The position numbers were made by a program, and so were the translations under genes. This document shows positions 30,840-43,655 of a DNA stretch of 64,000 nt, in pieces. The stretch comes from Eutreptiella sp. 'Long Island Sound 2002' (Eukaryota; Euglenozoa; Euglenophyceae; Eutreptiales; Eutreptiaceae): assembly GCA_964036045.1 (NCBI GenBank), contig OZ038380.1, positions 68,370,186 through 68,434,185 of the forward strand. Direction: 5' to 3'. Position 1 is the first letter of the stretch. Every line of letters begins with the position of its first letter. The notes beneath the pieces are model-generated. The model ran no database searches, was not told the origin of the DNA, and saw only the letters and a list, made by a program, of their open reading frames with translations.

Positions 30840-31142
30840 TACCGCCCACGGTCTCAACGGTTGGTGCGGGCAGCAGTGCAGGCGGACGAAGAGGACCTCC
30901 GCTGTGCAGAAACAAGGGCCCACTTACAGGAGTCCTTCAGAGAGAGTTTTTTTCAACACACACCCATTGAGGAGGTCCCGCGGGATCTCCGGCCGCACAG
31001 GAGGCATGCCATACCCTTTTAATCGGCCACCCCACAGCCGCAAAAATGTGTGCCATACCGCATGTGCGGCATACGAGACACAGGGTTCCGCGCACTAGTT
31101 AACAAATTTATTGCCCGGGGCTTCTTACAGAAGTCTGATTGA
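30840..31142 (+). pseudogene. Start of reverse transcriptase, truncated
   Basis: Downstream of the stop the frames give RLVRAAVQADEEDLRCAETR and, near 31040-31125, PYRMCGIRDTGFRALVNKF and IARGFLQKS. This is the usual entry to Ty3-type RT (PYRM... LLxxGFIxPS). The sequence is then replaced by repeat R at 31143, so no catalytic motif remains. Confidence 0.55.
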
Positions 31143-31787
31143 TTGGCACAGTGCAGAAACAAAAGAGAAATCGAGAGTGACCGAGAGGCCCGTTTGCCTA
31201 ACGAGCGGAAGATAGAGAAATATCCCTTCTCCTAGAGATTGAGAGAGATAAAGAAACGGAGATCCTCAATCAAGTATGCAAATTCTTGATATCTTTCTCA
31301 CCCTTTGACCAATTGAATGAAAAAGAAAACAAATTGGTCATTCATTTGTATTGGACTATGCATGTGCACACAAACACATACATGCATCCATACATGCATG
31401 GCCACCTTGACCTCCTTCACATACCATGCATCAAGGTTGTCTCAACCCAAGTGTTATGACACTTGACTTCGTCACTCCTAATTAACCTCTCGCGGTTGAA
31501 ATCTGGACTCATTGCAATGATTCATGCATGCAAACGTTTAACCTAAATGCATGCACACTCACGTCACGACATTCAAAAACAAACATTCAAATCCACTCGT
31601 ACTTATCAAGACACATGTAAGCACACATGAATGCATGATTCTCGGCACTCCGATAGGAGTCATGTTGCAGAGCAACAACTGACTTACTTACCTTCCTTTG
31701 GTCCGCCTACCTCAGTCACTTCTAATTGAAAACCTCTTCCACTCTGCCTCCTCCGGCTTCAAGGGACTCGTGATCCCCCATACGCGT
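31143..31787. repeat. Repeat R, copy A (partial, AT-rich end)
   Basis: Matches 40436-41081 and 46696-47340: starts TTGGCACAGTGCAGAAACAA and ends at CCCCCATACGCGTAG. Rich in CATGCATG and CACATACA motifs. No ORF. Confidence 0.85.
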
Positions 31788-32899
31788 AGACACAAACAAG
31801 GCCATCAACGCGGGAGGAAGCCGCCGACGCCGGAGAAAATGTGGACGCCGCCAAGGAACACGCGAAGAACAGGAAGCCGCCAACACCGAGGAACGGAACA
31901 TGAGTGGTATGAGGGAATACCTAACAGGAAGAAGGGATGGTATGAAGGGCACCCCTCCCCTGTGAAACCGAGAGACGGGAGCCACACACCACCAGAGAGG
32001 ACCCGACCGCCACCAAACACACAAACCACAAGCCCGAGGGCACAAAAGGAGCAAGTGGTGTGCCCACACACGCAAACATGCAAGAGCAAGGTACAGCGGG
32101 GGAGCGCGAGCCCGAACCTGCCGCCGCGAACACCACGGGGATAGAAGGACCCAGGATAGACAAAGAGAACGACGTAAACACCGCCGCCACGCCAGCGCAC
32201 CCGTCGACCGGGAAACTACCGAGAAACCCACCCTCCTCCCTCTCTCTGTAGGCCATCAACACAGGAGGAAGCATAACACACAAATCAGGCCTGCCCGCAC
32301 GAGCCACAGGACCGCCACCGCCACGAACAAGCACCATGGTATGAACACAAATGCAAACACAGGTATGTTATGTGCCACGCGACGGAGAACGCAACAATAA
32401 TGGCGCCAACATGGGTACAGAGACAAGCGCAAGTATGTTACCTAGTAGCCTAGTTACCTAGTAGGCCCACACGCCCCAATTCCTCCCTCTGTCTGACAGG
32501 ACCCAACAGGAGAGAAAGAAGAGGGCCCGAGAACCGGGGCCAAGGAAGCAGGCAAGGGGAAAGAACGAGACACACACCAGGGCGGAGGCAGGGAAAACGT
32601 GCATGCCAGGGAGGAGGGCGAGCCAACAGAGGGCAGTGGGAAGGGTAAAGAACGACGAAGCCACGAAGGAAACGGGAGGTAGCCAGCAGATGAGCAAGGG
32701 ACGCGCGCAGGGAAGGGGCAACGGCAAGCACACGGGGAGCACAACACCACAACAAAGCACCAGAGAGGGGGGCACCAGAGGGACAGGCGAAGGGCAACAC
32801 CCAGCACCACGGCACGCACCGCACAGGCACCACGGCACGCACCGCACAGGCACCACACACGGCGCACACACCCACACCCGCACCAGCGGCACGCGGCCA
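31788..32899. other. T-poor unique stretch before monomer array 3
   Basis: No recognised gene. Openness on both strands (for example 31722-32231 minus) follows from few T's. GGCCATCAACxCxGGAGGAAG occurs at 31801 and 32252. A short tandem CACCACGGCACGCACCGCACAGG lies at 32809-32860. It could be the 5' part of the array-3 element, but no match to E was seen. Confidence 0.4.
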
Positions 32900-35800
32900 G
32901 CGGGCCCCGGCAGCCGGCCCATAGGACGGGCAGCAGGGCAGAGGGGGCGCCTGAACCCAGACGCCCCCCGCCACCCCCGTGGGGCGCAGCCCCCAACAGG
33001 GCACGCGGGCCACGGGGCCGGTCCAGGGCCCCCACGCCCGCACATCCGCGCCCACGGCACGTGGGTCGCGGACCCCGACAGCCCGCCCAGAGGGCGGGCA
33101 GCTGGGGGAGTGGGAGCTCCTGACCTCAGACGCCCCTCACAACTGCGAACGGCACCCCCCCCGGGGACGCCCTTCCGCGACCCGCACGGCGCGCAACGCC
33201 GGCCCGCAATAGCGCGTGCCCTGGGGCCGGTGCTTGGTCCCCACGCCCACACCAACCGCAGAGGGGACACACGGGTCGGGAAACCCTTGCTGCCCGCCCC
33301 AGAGGACGGGCGGCCAGGGGAGGGACAGCGCCTAACACCAGATGCCCCTCACAACGGTGGCAGGCCACCCCCCCCGGGGACGGCCCCCCACCACCCCCGC
33401 GGCACGCAGCCCCCACAGGGCATGCACGCCAAGGGGACAGTGTTGAGCCCCCACACCCACACACCCGCGCCCACGGTATGTGGATGGCGGATCCCAACAG
33501 CCCGCCCAGAGGGCGGGCAGTCGGGGGGGGGGAGCGCCTGACCTCAGACGCCCCTCACAACGGTGGAGAGGCACCCCCACGGGAACGCCCCTCCACCACT
33601 CCCACAGCGAGCAACGCCGGCCCGCAAGGGGGCACGCTGTGGGGCCGGTGCCCGGTCCCCACGCCCGCACCGACCACACCCGGGACACACGGGTAGCGGA
33701 ACCCCGGCCGCCCGCCCCAGAGGACGCGCGGTCGGGGCAGGGACAGCGCCTGTCACCAGACGCCCCTCACAACGGTGGCAGGCCACCCCCCCCGGGGACG
33801 GCCCCCCACCACCCCCGCGACACGCAGCCCCCACAGGGCATGCAGGCCCAGGGGACAGTGTTGGGCCCCCACACCCACACACCCGCGCCCACAGCACGTG
33901 GGTGGCGGACCCCAACGGCCCGCCCAGTGGGCAGGCAGTCGGGGGAGGGGGAGCGCCTGACCTCAGACGCCCCTCACAACGGACGAAGGCGCCCCTCCCA
34001 GGGACGCCCTTCCGCCACCCCCACAGCGAGCAACGCCGGCCCGCAAGGGCGCACGCTGTGGGGCCGGTGCTGGGTCCCCACGCCCGCACCGACCGCACCT
34101 GGGGCACACGGGTCGCGGAACCCCGGCAGCCCGCCCCAGAGGACGGGCGGCTGGGGGAGGGACAGCGCCTGATACCAGAGCCCCTCACAACGGTGGCAGG
34201 CCACCCCCCCCGGGGAGGCCCCCCCGTCAGCCCCGCGGCACGCAGCCCCCACAGGGCATGCAGGCCATAGGGACAGTGTTGGGCCCCCACACCCATACAC
34301 CCGCACCCACAGCACGTGGGTGGCGGACCCCAACAGCCCGCCCAGTGGGCGGACAGTCGGGGGAGGGGGAGCGCCTGACCTCAGACACCCCTCACAATGG
34401 CGGAAGGCACCCCCCCGGGGATGCCCCTCCGCCAGCCCCACGACGAGCAACGCCGGCCCGCAAGGGCGCGCGCTGTGGAGCCGGTGCTGGGTCCCCACGC
34501 CCGCACCGACCGCACCCGGGACACACGGGTCGCGGAACCCCGGCAGCCCGCCCCAGAGGACGGGCGGCTGGGGGAGGGACAGCGCCTGACACCAGACGCC
34601 CCTCACAACGGTGGCAGGCCATCCCCACCGGGGACAGCCCCCCACCGGCCCCGCGGCACGCAGCCCCCACAGGGCATGCAGGCCAAGGGAACCAGTGTTG
34701 GACCCCCACTCCGACACACCCGCGCCCACAGCACGGGGCTGGCGGACCGCAACAGCCCGCCCAGTGGGCGGGCAGTCGGGGGAGGGGGGGCGCCTGGCCT
34801 CAGGTGCCCCTGACAACGGTGGAGGGCACCCCCCCAGGGGACCCCCTTCCATCAGCCCCACAGCGAGCAACGCCGGCCCGCAAGAACGCACGCTGTGGGG
34901 CCGGTGCTAGGTCCCCACGCCCGCACCGACCACACCCGGGACACACGGGTCGCGGTACCCCGGCAGCCCGCCCCAGAGGACGGGCGGCCGGGGGAGGGAC
35001 AGCGCCTGACACCAGACGCCCCTCACAACGGTCGCAGGCCACCCTCCCCGGGGACGGCCCCCCACCACCCCCACGGCACGCAGCCTCAACAGGGAATGCA
35101 GGCCATGGGGACAGTGTTGGGCCCCCACACCCACACACCCGCGCCCCAAGCACGTGGGTGGCGGACCCCAACGGCCCGCCCAGTGGGCGGGCAGTCGGGG
35201 GAGGGGGAGCGCCTGACCTCAGACGCCCCTCACAACGGTGGAAGGCCCCCCCCCCCGGGGACGCCCTTCCGCCGTCCCCACAGCGAGCAACGCCGGCCCG
35301 CAAGCGCGCACGCTGTGGGGCCGGTGCTCGGTTTCCACGCCCGCATCGACTGCACCCGGGGCACACGGGTCGCAGAACCCCGGCTGCCCGCCCCAGAGGA
35401 CGCGCGGCCGGGGCAGGGACAGCGCCTGACACCAGACGCCCCTCACAACGGTGGCAGGCCACCCCCCCCGGGGACGGCCCCCCACAACCCCTGCGGCACG
35501 CAGCCCCCACAGGGCATGCAGGCCCAGGGGACGGTGTTGGGCCCCCACACCCACACACCCGCGCCCACAGCACGTGGGTGGCGGACCCCAACGGCCCGCC
35601 CAGTGGGCAGGCAGTCGGGGGAGGGGGAGCGCCTGACCTCAGACACCCCTCACAATGGCGGAAGGCACCCCCCCGGGGATGCCCCTCTGCCAGCCCGACC
35701 ACGAGCAACGCCGGCCCGCAAGGGCGCGCGCTGTGGGGCCGGTGCTGGGTCCCCACGCCCGCACCGACCGCACCTGGGGCACACGGGTCGCGGAACCCCG

Positions 35801-38447
35801 GCAGCCCGCCCCAGAGGACGGGCGGCTGGGGGAGGGACAGCGCCTGACACCAGACGCCCCTCACAACGGTGGCAGGCCATCCCCACCGGGGACAGCCCCC
35901 CACCGGCCCCGCGGCACGCAGCCCCCACAGGGCATGCAGGCCAAGGGAACCAGTGTTGGACCCCCACTCCGACACACCCGCGCCCACAGCACGGGGCTGG
36001 CGGACCGCAACAGCCCGCCCAGTGGGCGGGCAGTCGGGGGAGGGGGGGCGCCTGGCCTCAGGTGCCCCTGACAACGGTGGAGGGCACCCCCCCAGGGGAC
36101 CCCCTTCCATCAGCCCCACAGCGAGCAACGCCGGCCCGCAAGAACGCACGCTGTGGGGCTGGTGCTTGGTCCCACGCCCGCACCGACCACACCCGGGACA
36201 CACGGGTCGCGGTACCCCGGCTGCCCGCTCCAGAGGACGGGCGGCCGGGGGAGGGACAGCGCCTGACACCAGACGCCCCTCACAACGGTCGCAGGCCACC
36301 CTCCCCGGGGACGGCCCCCCACCACCCCCACGGCACGCAGCCTCAACAGGGAATGCAGGCCATGGGGACAGTGTTGGGCCCCCACACCCACACACCCGCG
36401 CCCACAGCACGTGGGTGGCGGACCCCAACGGCCCGCCCAGTGGGCGGGCAGTCGGGGGAGGGGGAGCGCCTGACCTCAGACGCCCCTCACAACGGTGGAA
36501 GCCCCCCCCCCCCGGGGACGCCCTTCCGCCACCCCCACAGCGAGCAACGCCGGCCCGCAAGGGCGCGCGCTGTGGGGCCGGTGCTGGGTCCCCACGCCCG
36601 CACCGACCGCACCCGGGACACACGGGTCGCGGAACCCCGGCTGCCCGCCCCAGAGGACGGGCGGCCGGGGGAGGGACAGCGCCTGACACCAGACACCCCT
36701 CACAACGGTGGCAGGCCATCCCCCCCTGGGGACAGTTCCCGACCACCCCCGCGGCACGCAGCCCCCACAGGGCATGCAGGCCAAAAGAACCAGTGTACGG
36801 CCCCGACACCCACACACCTGCGCCCGCAGAACGTGGGTGGCAGACCCCAAAAGCCCGCCCAGTGGGCGGACAGTCGGGGGAGGGGGGGCGCCTGGCCTCA
36901 GACGCCCCTCACAACGGTGGAAGGCACCCCCCCGGGGACGCCCTTCCGCCGTCCCCACAGGGAGCAACGCCGGCCTGCAAGGGCGCATGCTGTGGGGCCG
37001 GTGCTTGGTCCCCACGCCCGCACCGACCGCACCCGGGGCACACGGGTCGCGGTACCCCGGCTGCCCGCCCCAGAGGACAGGCGGCCGGGGGAGGGACAGC
37101 GCCTGACACCAGACGCCCCTCACAACGGTGGCTGGCCGTCCCCCCCGGGGACGGCCTCCCACCACCCCCACGGCACGCAGCCCCCACAGGGCATGCAGGC
37201 CAAGGGGACAGTGTTGAGCCCCCACACCCACACAGCCGCGCCCACAGCACGTGGGTGGCAGACCCAAACGGCCCGCCCAGTCGGCGGGCAGTCGGGGGAG
37301 GGGGAGCGCCTGACTTCAGACGCCCTTCACAACGGTGGAAGGCCCCCCCCCCGGGGATGCCCTTCCACCACCCCTGCAGCGAGCAACGCCGGCCCGCAAG
37401 GGCGCACGCTGTGGGGCCGGTGCTCGGTCCCCACGCCCGGACCGACCGCACCCGGGACACACGGGTTGCGGAACCCAGGCTGCCCGCCCCAGAGGACGGG
37501 CGGCCGGGGGGGGGACAGCGCCTGACACCAGACGCCCCTCACAACGGTGGCAGGCCGCCCCTGCCGGGGACGGCCCCCGACCGGCCCCGCGGCACGCAGC
37601 CCCCACAGGGCATGCAGGGCACGCAGCACCCACACCCACACGCCCGCGCCCACAGCATGTCGGTGGCGGACCCGAACAGCCCGCCCAGTGGGTGGCCAGT
37701 TCGGGGAGGGGCAGCGCCTGACCACAGACGCCCCTCACAACGGTGGAAGGCACCCCCCGGGAACGCCCTTCCGCCACCCCCACACTGAGCAACGCCGGCC
37801 CGCAAGGGCGCACGCTGTGGGGCCGGTGCTGGGTCCCCACGCCCGCACTGACCGCACCCGGGACACACGGGTTGCGGAACCCCGGCTACCCGCCCCAGAG
37901 GACAGACAGCCGGGGTAGGGACAGCGTCTGAAACCAGATGCCCCTCACAACGGTGGCAGGCCACCCCCCCCGGGGACGGCCCCCCACCACCCCCACCGCA
38001 CGCAGCCCCCACAGGGCATGCAGGCCAAGGGGACCGTGGTGGGCCCCCACACCCACACGCCCGCGCCCGCAGCACGTGGGTGGCGGACCCAAACAGCCCG
38101 CCCAGTGGGCGGGCAGTCGGGGGAGGGGGAGCGCCTGACCTCAGACGCCCCTCACAACGGTGGAAGGCACCCCCCCCGGGGACGCCCTTCCGCCAGCCCC
38201 ACAGCGAGCAACGCCGGCCCGCATAGGGGGGGCACGCTGTGGAACCGGTGCTGGGTCCCCACGCCCACACCGACCGCGCCCGGAACACACGGGTCGCGGT
38301 ACCCCGGCTGCCCGCCCCAGAGGACGGGCGGTCGGGGGAGGGACAGCGCCTGACAACAGACGCCCCTCACAATAGTGGCAGGCCACCCCCCCCTGGGGTT
38401 GGCCCCCCACCACCCCCGCAGCACGCAGCCCCCACAGGGCGTGCAGG
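32900..38447. repeat. Monomer array 3: ~210-bp monomers in ~418-422-bp dimers, about 26 monomers
   Basis: CCTCACAACGGTGG boundaries at 36485, 36698, 36907, 37118, 37325 and 37537 (209-213 and 207-212 bp apart). Two monomer types alternate: one follows GCCTGACACCAGACG and leads to GGCAGGCC, the other follows GCCTGACCTCAGACG and leads to GGAAGGC. Open frames of 876 (34895-37525 plus), 671 and 639 codons are Pro/Arg/Thr/Gly-rich repeats on both strands, caused by scarcity of T. Confidence 0.9.
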
Positions 38448-39292
38448 CCAAGCCAGGTCAGGGGGAACCTGGACCGGACCGCCCCCCCCCAAGCACGCCA
38501 GACGGAGCAAGGGGCCGGAGCAGGACACGCGGAGGGGTACGGACCATGTGGAACGGCCCTACCAGCGCCCAGTGCAGGGACCGCGCGAGGTGCGCACGCC
38601 ACACCACCCAGGGAGGGGGGGGTACCGAACGTCGCGAAAGCGCGAGCGCACAAACACGCAAAGGGCACGCGGGGATTACCAGAAGGGCAACCGGACCGAG
38701 CTCGCTGAACGCACAGACCGCGTGGAATGGCGTACCAGCGAGCGAGGGTAAGGGACTCCCGGACAGGACGGCCCGCCACACGCAGCGCGGGACACGCGGG
38801 GCGGGAAGGGGGAAACGGGAGAGACACAACACCAGGTACCGGCCCGAGCCCACCGAATCGCCGCGGACACACGGACGGGGCACTGCACCCGCCAAGGCAG
38901 TATTGGCGCACTGCGCCACGCCCCAGCCCCTAGGCTAGGCAGCCTCCGCGCCAGCCCAAGGGGGTCCCACTGGCGACAAGCCGGTAGCACGGGCCCAGCG
39001 GCGCTGGCGCCCCGGGCGACAACACATTAGGGGGGCGACGCGGTGGGTAAGCGCCCTCAGCCACAGCTGCGAATTGATGCACTGACTGGGGAGTGGCGAA
39101 ACGGGGAAGCCGGGAAGGGATGGGGCTCCGAGCCCTGTGAAGCCGGGGGACTCCGCCACCGGGCAGGAGGTGCGTCTTGGAGGGCCCACCACTAGGACCC
39201 GGTGGGGGGGATATCACCTGGCCCGACCAGGTGGCCCCTGGGGCCGAAAAGCGTCTAGTACCCGAAAAATCAAACCTGAAACCACAAGAAGG
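38448..39292 (+). mobile_element. Module M, copy 3
   Basis: Body homologous to M1. Hairpin CACCTGG-CCCGA-CCAGGTG at 39215-39233; one CAAACCT at 39271-39277 followed by GAAACCACAAGAA. It sits directly after array 3, and repeat R copy B starts at 39293. Confidence 0.7.
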
Positions 39293-41117
39293 GGGACGCC
39301 GCGCCGCAGATGCGGCCAAGCCAGACTTCACGACCTGCGGCGTGGCGGCGTGCACCACAGCCTGCCAAGATCTCGCCGCGGACCCCATGGGGCTGACACC
39401 GTACAGGCCAGCGGACCGCACGGTGTTAGCATCGGGGGTACCGGCAGTTACCATGGGTCCCGTGGCAGTTTGGGCAGGGCACCTGTTGCTGCTTGTCCCC
39501 CAGGGCAACTGTGGCCCCGCCAATCCGCAGCAACACCTGAGCCGAAAGAACCCCTTACTGCCGAGCTGCTGCACGGTGTTGTGACAACGCTCCCGGGGGA
39601 TGGAGGCAAGAGCTTCATCAACCACCATGGCCCGGCACGAGTCGCACCAAGCATCCGAGAGAAGCAGAACGGCATTCCTTGTCTGTGGCGCAAAGCGCTG
39701 TGCTGACCCACTGGTATCTGGGACACAAACGGAGAGGCACAACCCCCCAGGCGCCAACAAGGGGAACTGCTGGTATTGTAGGCGGTAGGCTACCAGATCA
39801 TCCTCCACGGTTTCACCGAAGGCCATTGTAATAAGCTTCTTATTGCCCCTGGGTGCTCAGGTCCCTTATCAATCTCTATTTCCAAATCCCTTGCTGGTTC
39901 CATTTTAGCTAGTGGTTCCTTCTGCACGTTTTCAGATTTTCAAAATGTTTTTGAAAATAAAAATCACAAGTCCCTACCGACAGCAAAACAGCAACAAGCA
40001 AGACAAGTCAAGAGGCACCGTTCTCGGTTGAACCCAGTCCAAGTCTGTGTTACTCATTGACATCCGTAGCCCTGGCATTCAAGTCCAACGTTGATATATG
40101 AACGGATGAATCAACTGAAAGAGTCCCGAATCCGGAATCCCAAAACAATAGCTACGATGTAATTGGGACGTTTGGAATGGTTGAATAGGGAAGAGAAAGA
40201 GGGAGAGAGAGATAGAGAGAGAGAGACCGTTTGATTGGGTCAACCTGAAATGTGAACTGCACTTATGCATACATGTACCCAGGTGAGTTGATGTTGGAGG
40301 GAGATCAATGATATTGTCATATCATGCCCTAGGCACCCCAGCATGGAACTCCCAAAATATCCCCAACCTCCATTGCCCCTACAAGAACTCCAAGAAGTGG
40401 ACAGTGACCAATTCCCCACCCGGATAGCTGGTTGGCACAGTGCAAAAACAAAAATGAAATAGAGATTGACGGAGAGGCCCGTTTGCCTAACGAGCGGAAG
40501 AGAGAAAAATATCCCTTCTCCTAGAGATTGAGAGAGATAAAGAAAGAGAGATCCTCAATCAAGTATGCAAATTCTTGATATCTTTCTCACCCTTTGACCA
40601 ATTGAATGAAAAAGAAAACAAATTAGTCATTCATTTGTATTGGATTATGCATGTGCACACATACACATACATGCATCCATACATGCATGGACACCTTGGC
40701 CTCTCTCACATACCATGCATCAAGGTTGTCTCAACCCAAGTGTTATGACACTTGACTTCGTCACTCCTAATTAACCTCTCGCGGTGGAAATCCGCACTCA
40801 TTGCAATGATTCATGCATGCAAACGTTTAACCCAAATGCATGCACACTCTCGTCATGACATTCCAAAACAAACATTCAAATCCACTCGTACTTATCAAGA
40901 CACATGTAAGCACACATGAATACATGATTCTCGGCACTCCAATAGGAGTCATGTTGCAAAGCAACAACTGACTTACTTACCTTCCTTTGGTGCGCCTACC
41001 TCAGTCACTTCTAATTGAAATCCTCTTCCACTCCGCCTTCTCCGGCTTCAAGGGACTCGTGATCCCCCATACGCGTAGGCGTGGCAAATGCCGACGCAAA
41101 TGCGCCCATTAACGTAT
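39293..41117. repeat. Repeat R, copy B (1825 bp)
   Basis: Homologous end to end with 45519-47378. Both begin GGGGACGCCGCGCCGCAGAT and end CGCCCATTAACGT. The left third is GC-rich with a minus-strand ORF, the right two thirds AT-rich with a GA-rich tract at 40190-40230. No terminal repeats were recognised. Confidence 0.85.
39300..39925 (-). CDS. Cys-rich ORF of repeat R, copy B
   Basis: Minus strand. 39925-39845 reads LAKMEPARDLEIEIDKGPEH, then, after a one-base shift, 39826 reads MAFGETVEDDLVAYRLQYQQ and FPLLAPGGLCLS. AWCDSCRAMVVDEAL, ERCHNTVQQLGSKGF and RLRCCCG follow, and the frame stays open to the repeat edge. Copy C keeps the same peptide with substitutions. Spaced Cys suggest metal binding; no family is recognised. 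An AG-type acceptor (GTGCAG) precedes the LAKMEP piece, so this may be an exon of a repeated gene. Confidence 0.5.
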
Positions 41118-43655
41118 CATGACATTTCAGAACAATAAGATAAGAAAGACGCGACGAAAAACTTCCTAAATAGCTGAAAATGAAGCTAATTAGCATAAAG
41201 AAACGGCTAGGACAAAAGCGCGCAGCGAAACGCGTTAAAACACGACGTCAAAAATGTTGAACTTGAATAGACAAATAAATAGCGCCGTAAGCGCCGTAAC
41301 GTGAATAGAAACGTAACGCCGTGCCCCTCGTCGCCGAATTTGCCATCTACGCAGGGAAAACTGCGCCGCAAGCAACGCGTGAAACTCGAAAAAATTTTTC
41401 GTAACACGCCGCGCCCCTGCACTCGTTTCCCCGCGCCCCCTTTCATTCACCACGTACTTCTCTTTCCCGCTCGTGCTCCCCCCTCAGTGCCTCTGCCTCC
41501 TCTTTGCTGCAGGCAGAAATTACGCGCCGTCGAGACCACGACTACCAATTTCAACTACAAGTTCAAGTATGGGAAACAGAGTTCGGAGTACTTTCAACAA
41601 CGACGCCAAGGAGGCCGACGGGTAACACGTAAGTCAGTGAGTAAAATGTGGTCTTGCTTCTCGCACGTGGGTTGCGTAGAGTATAATTTTAATTTTTTTT
41701 GAAAACCGAAAAACCATTTTTACGGGTTTTACGGTAAATTTTTAAGGGGAAACAGAAAACCAGCGCCACCAGCAAGGCAAAACAAAAACAACAACAGGGC
41801 ACCACAGCACCACAGGACAGGAGACAGGGGGAGCAGGACACCACAGGGAGGCCGCCCAGGGACGGGAGACGCGGCCAGACACGGATACCAAGGCCGACAC
41901 ACACCGCCAAACGACAATACCAGGCAACCAGAGCCACCAGCGGACCCCCACAAACAGGTAGCGACACCAGCTGACCAGTGACGAACAGCACCAGGCACCA
42001 GGAACAGCGCAGACAACGCAAGGGCACCAGCACAGCGCGGCACAGCACCACACAGGGCCGAGAGGATAGGGAACGCACAGCACGGCACCCGAGAACACAC
42101 ACAGCAGACGCGCAGCGGCAGGAAACAAACAACAGGCACAGGCAAGGACGCAAAGAAACAGCAGAACACGACAGGACACCACCACACGACAGCACAGCGC
42201 CACAGAACACAACACAGGGCAGCAGAGCACCAAGACACACCACACCAAACTGGAGGGCGGCGAGCCACGCGGCCAGACAGGGACGGCACCACCGATACAG
42301 GACACCAGCACCCACCAGGAGACAACAGAGGACAGCCAGGCCCAACAGCAAACACCCAAACACAACAGACAACACCACACAACACCAGCCAGCGCCAGAG
42401 GGGCGAGAGAGCACAGCACAAAGAGCAACGACAGGGACATCACCACTGAAGCACACACCAGCAAACCCCGCAGCCCAGGACACACATACCACCCCCGCAC
42501 CGCACCACCGGCAGGGCACGGCAGGGGAAAAAAGCAAAAAAAAAAAGAAACAAACAGGAAGGAAGGAGGAAAAAAAAACAAAAGGGGGGAGGCAAGGGGG
42601 GGGGACAACAAGACGCCAAGGCCCAAGCACCCCGAACCGGAAAACGCGGAACGCCACAGACAACAGAGGCGCACAAAGATTAAAAAAAAAGTAAAAGAAA
42701 AGGAAAAAAGCAAGGAAAAGGCGGGGGAAGCAAAAAAAAACAAGAAAAAAAAACAAAATCAAAGGAAAAAGGGAAAGCAAGCAAAAGGAAAAGGAGGAAA
42801 ATAAAAGAAAAAAGGAGGGGGGGGGGGGGGGGCAACAAGACGCCAAGGCCCGAGGCACCCCAGGCCGGAAGACATAGGACGCCGGAGGCAACGGGGGCGC
42901 ACAAAAGAAAAAAGGGCAACTCCAGCCCGGAGGGAGCCGAGCAAACAAAGAGCGCACCAAGACCGGCCACAGGAGTAGGTGAGGCGCACCAAGGCGCGCC
43001 CGGGAAGCTGGCCTGCCTGACCCGGCTAAGAAAGACACGCACACGCAAACATGTGCCGGACCCGGGCCTGGCGACCTCCGAGCCGAAAGGGGCGGTGTCG
43101 GCGTCCACACGAGACAACCCCTGATGCACCGGCCGAGTCCCCCGTCAAAACACGGGCGGTACGGGAAACCGGACGCGTCAGTGACCGGGTCCACACACAC
43201 CCAACCACTGCAGCGCACGCAGCCCCAGACCGAAGCCGGAGGGACCCGCCAGGCACAACCCCATCGCGGGCCGCCGAACGGGTACAACGTGCAGCGAGCC
43301 CAGCGCCGCTGCCTCGGCAGCGGCCAGCTGTAGGCACAAAGAGCCCGGTTCTCGGCCGGCCTCCACGTGCCCCGCGCAGCCGCCAAGTAAATCGGTGGGC
43401 TGAAGCCCCCCGGATGCAGAAAGGCAGCATGGCGTCTGGAAAGCCGACCGGAGCACCGAGAGCGACCGGACTGGACCAGGCGCGGCGCACCAGAGCGGGG
43501 CCACAAGGCACGCCAGCGAGGCACGCCGCCGGCCACAAGCAAGGCACATGGACAGGTGCGAAGCAACAACGACCACCGGCTGCCGCAAGACCCGGGCAGC
43601 GCGCACAACCCGCAACGAGCCACGGCACAGGAACAGGTGCCAGGCGACACCCAAC
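41118..43655. repeat. E sequence, copy 1 (about 2.5 kb)
   Basis: Homologous to 56677-59375: shared AAGCTAATTAGCATAAA, AACGCGTTAAAACA, GGAGTTCGGAGTA and ACATGTAAGTCAG-like blocks. Then come a T-poor CACA/CAGG-rich half, purine runs (42530-42830), and GAGTCCCCCGTC near 43134. Long frames on both strands (659 codons minus, 43668-41689) have no start or domain and reflect missing T. Homology starts near 41137 and ends near 43655. Confidence 0.75.

Larger units (their letters stand above)
19839..31142 (+). mobile_element. Second retroelement (plus strand): gag - protease - extra domain - RT start
   Basis: Coiled-coil gag (19839-22199), capsid and CCHC knuckles (22298-23245, 25525-26019), protease with DSGS (26194-26601, repeated at 28900-29307), a methyltransferase-like domain (30027-30839) and the first RT residues (to 31142, where repeat R begins). 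It is interrupted by the GC-rich element 23464-25414 and enlarged by a 2705-bp tandem duplication. Unlike copies A and B it shares no visible sequence with them. It is dead, with stops and frameshifts throughout. Confidence 0.7.

Noticed and set aside
34800-37788. Overlapping open frames of 639-876 codons on both strands as a giant repeat-protein gene
   Set aside because: They coincide with the tandem monomer array, both strands are equally open, composition is T-poor and no domain or proper start context is present.
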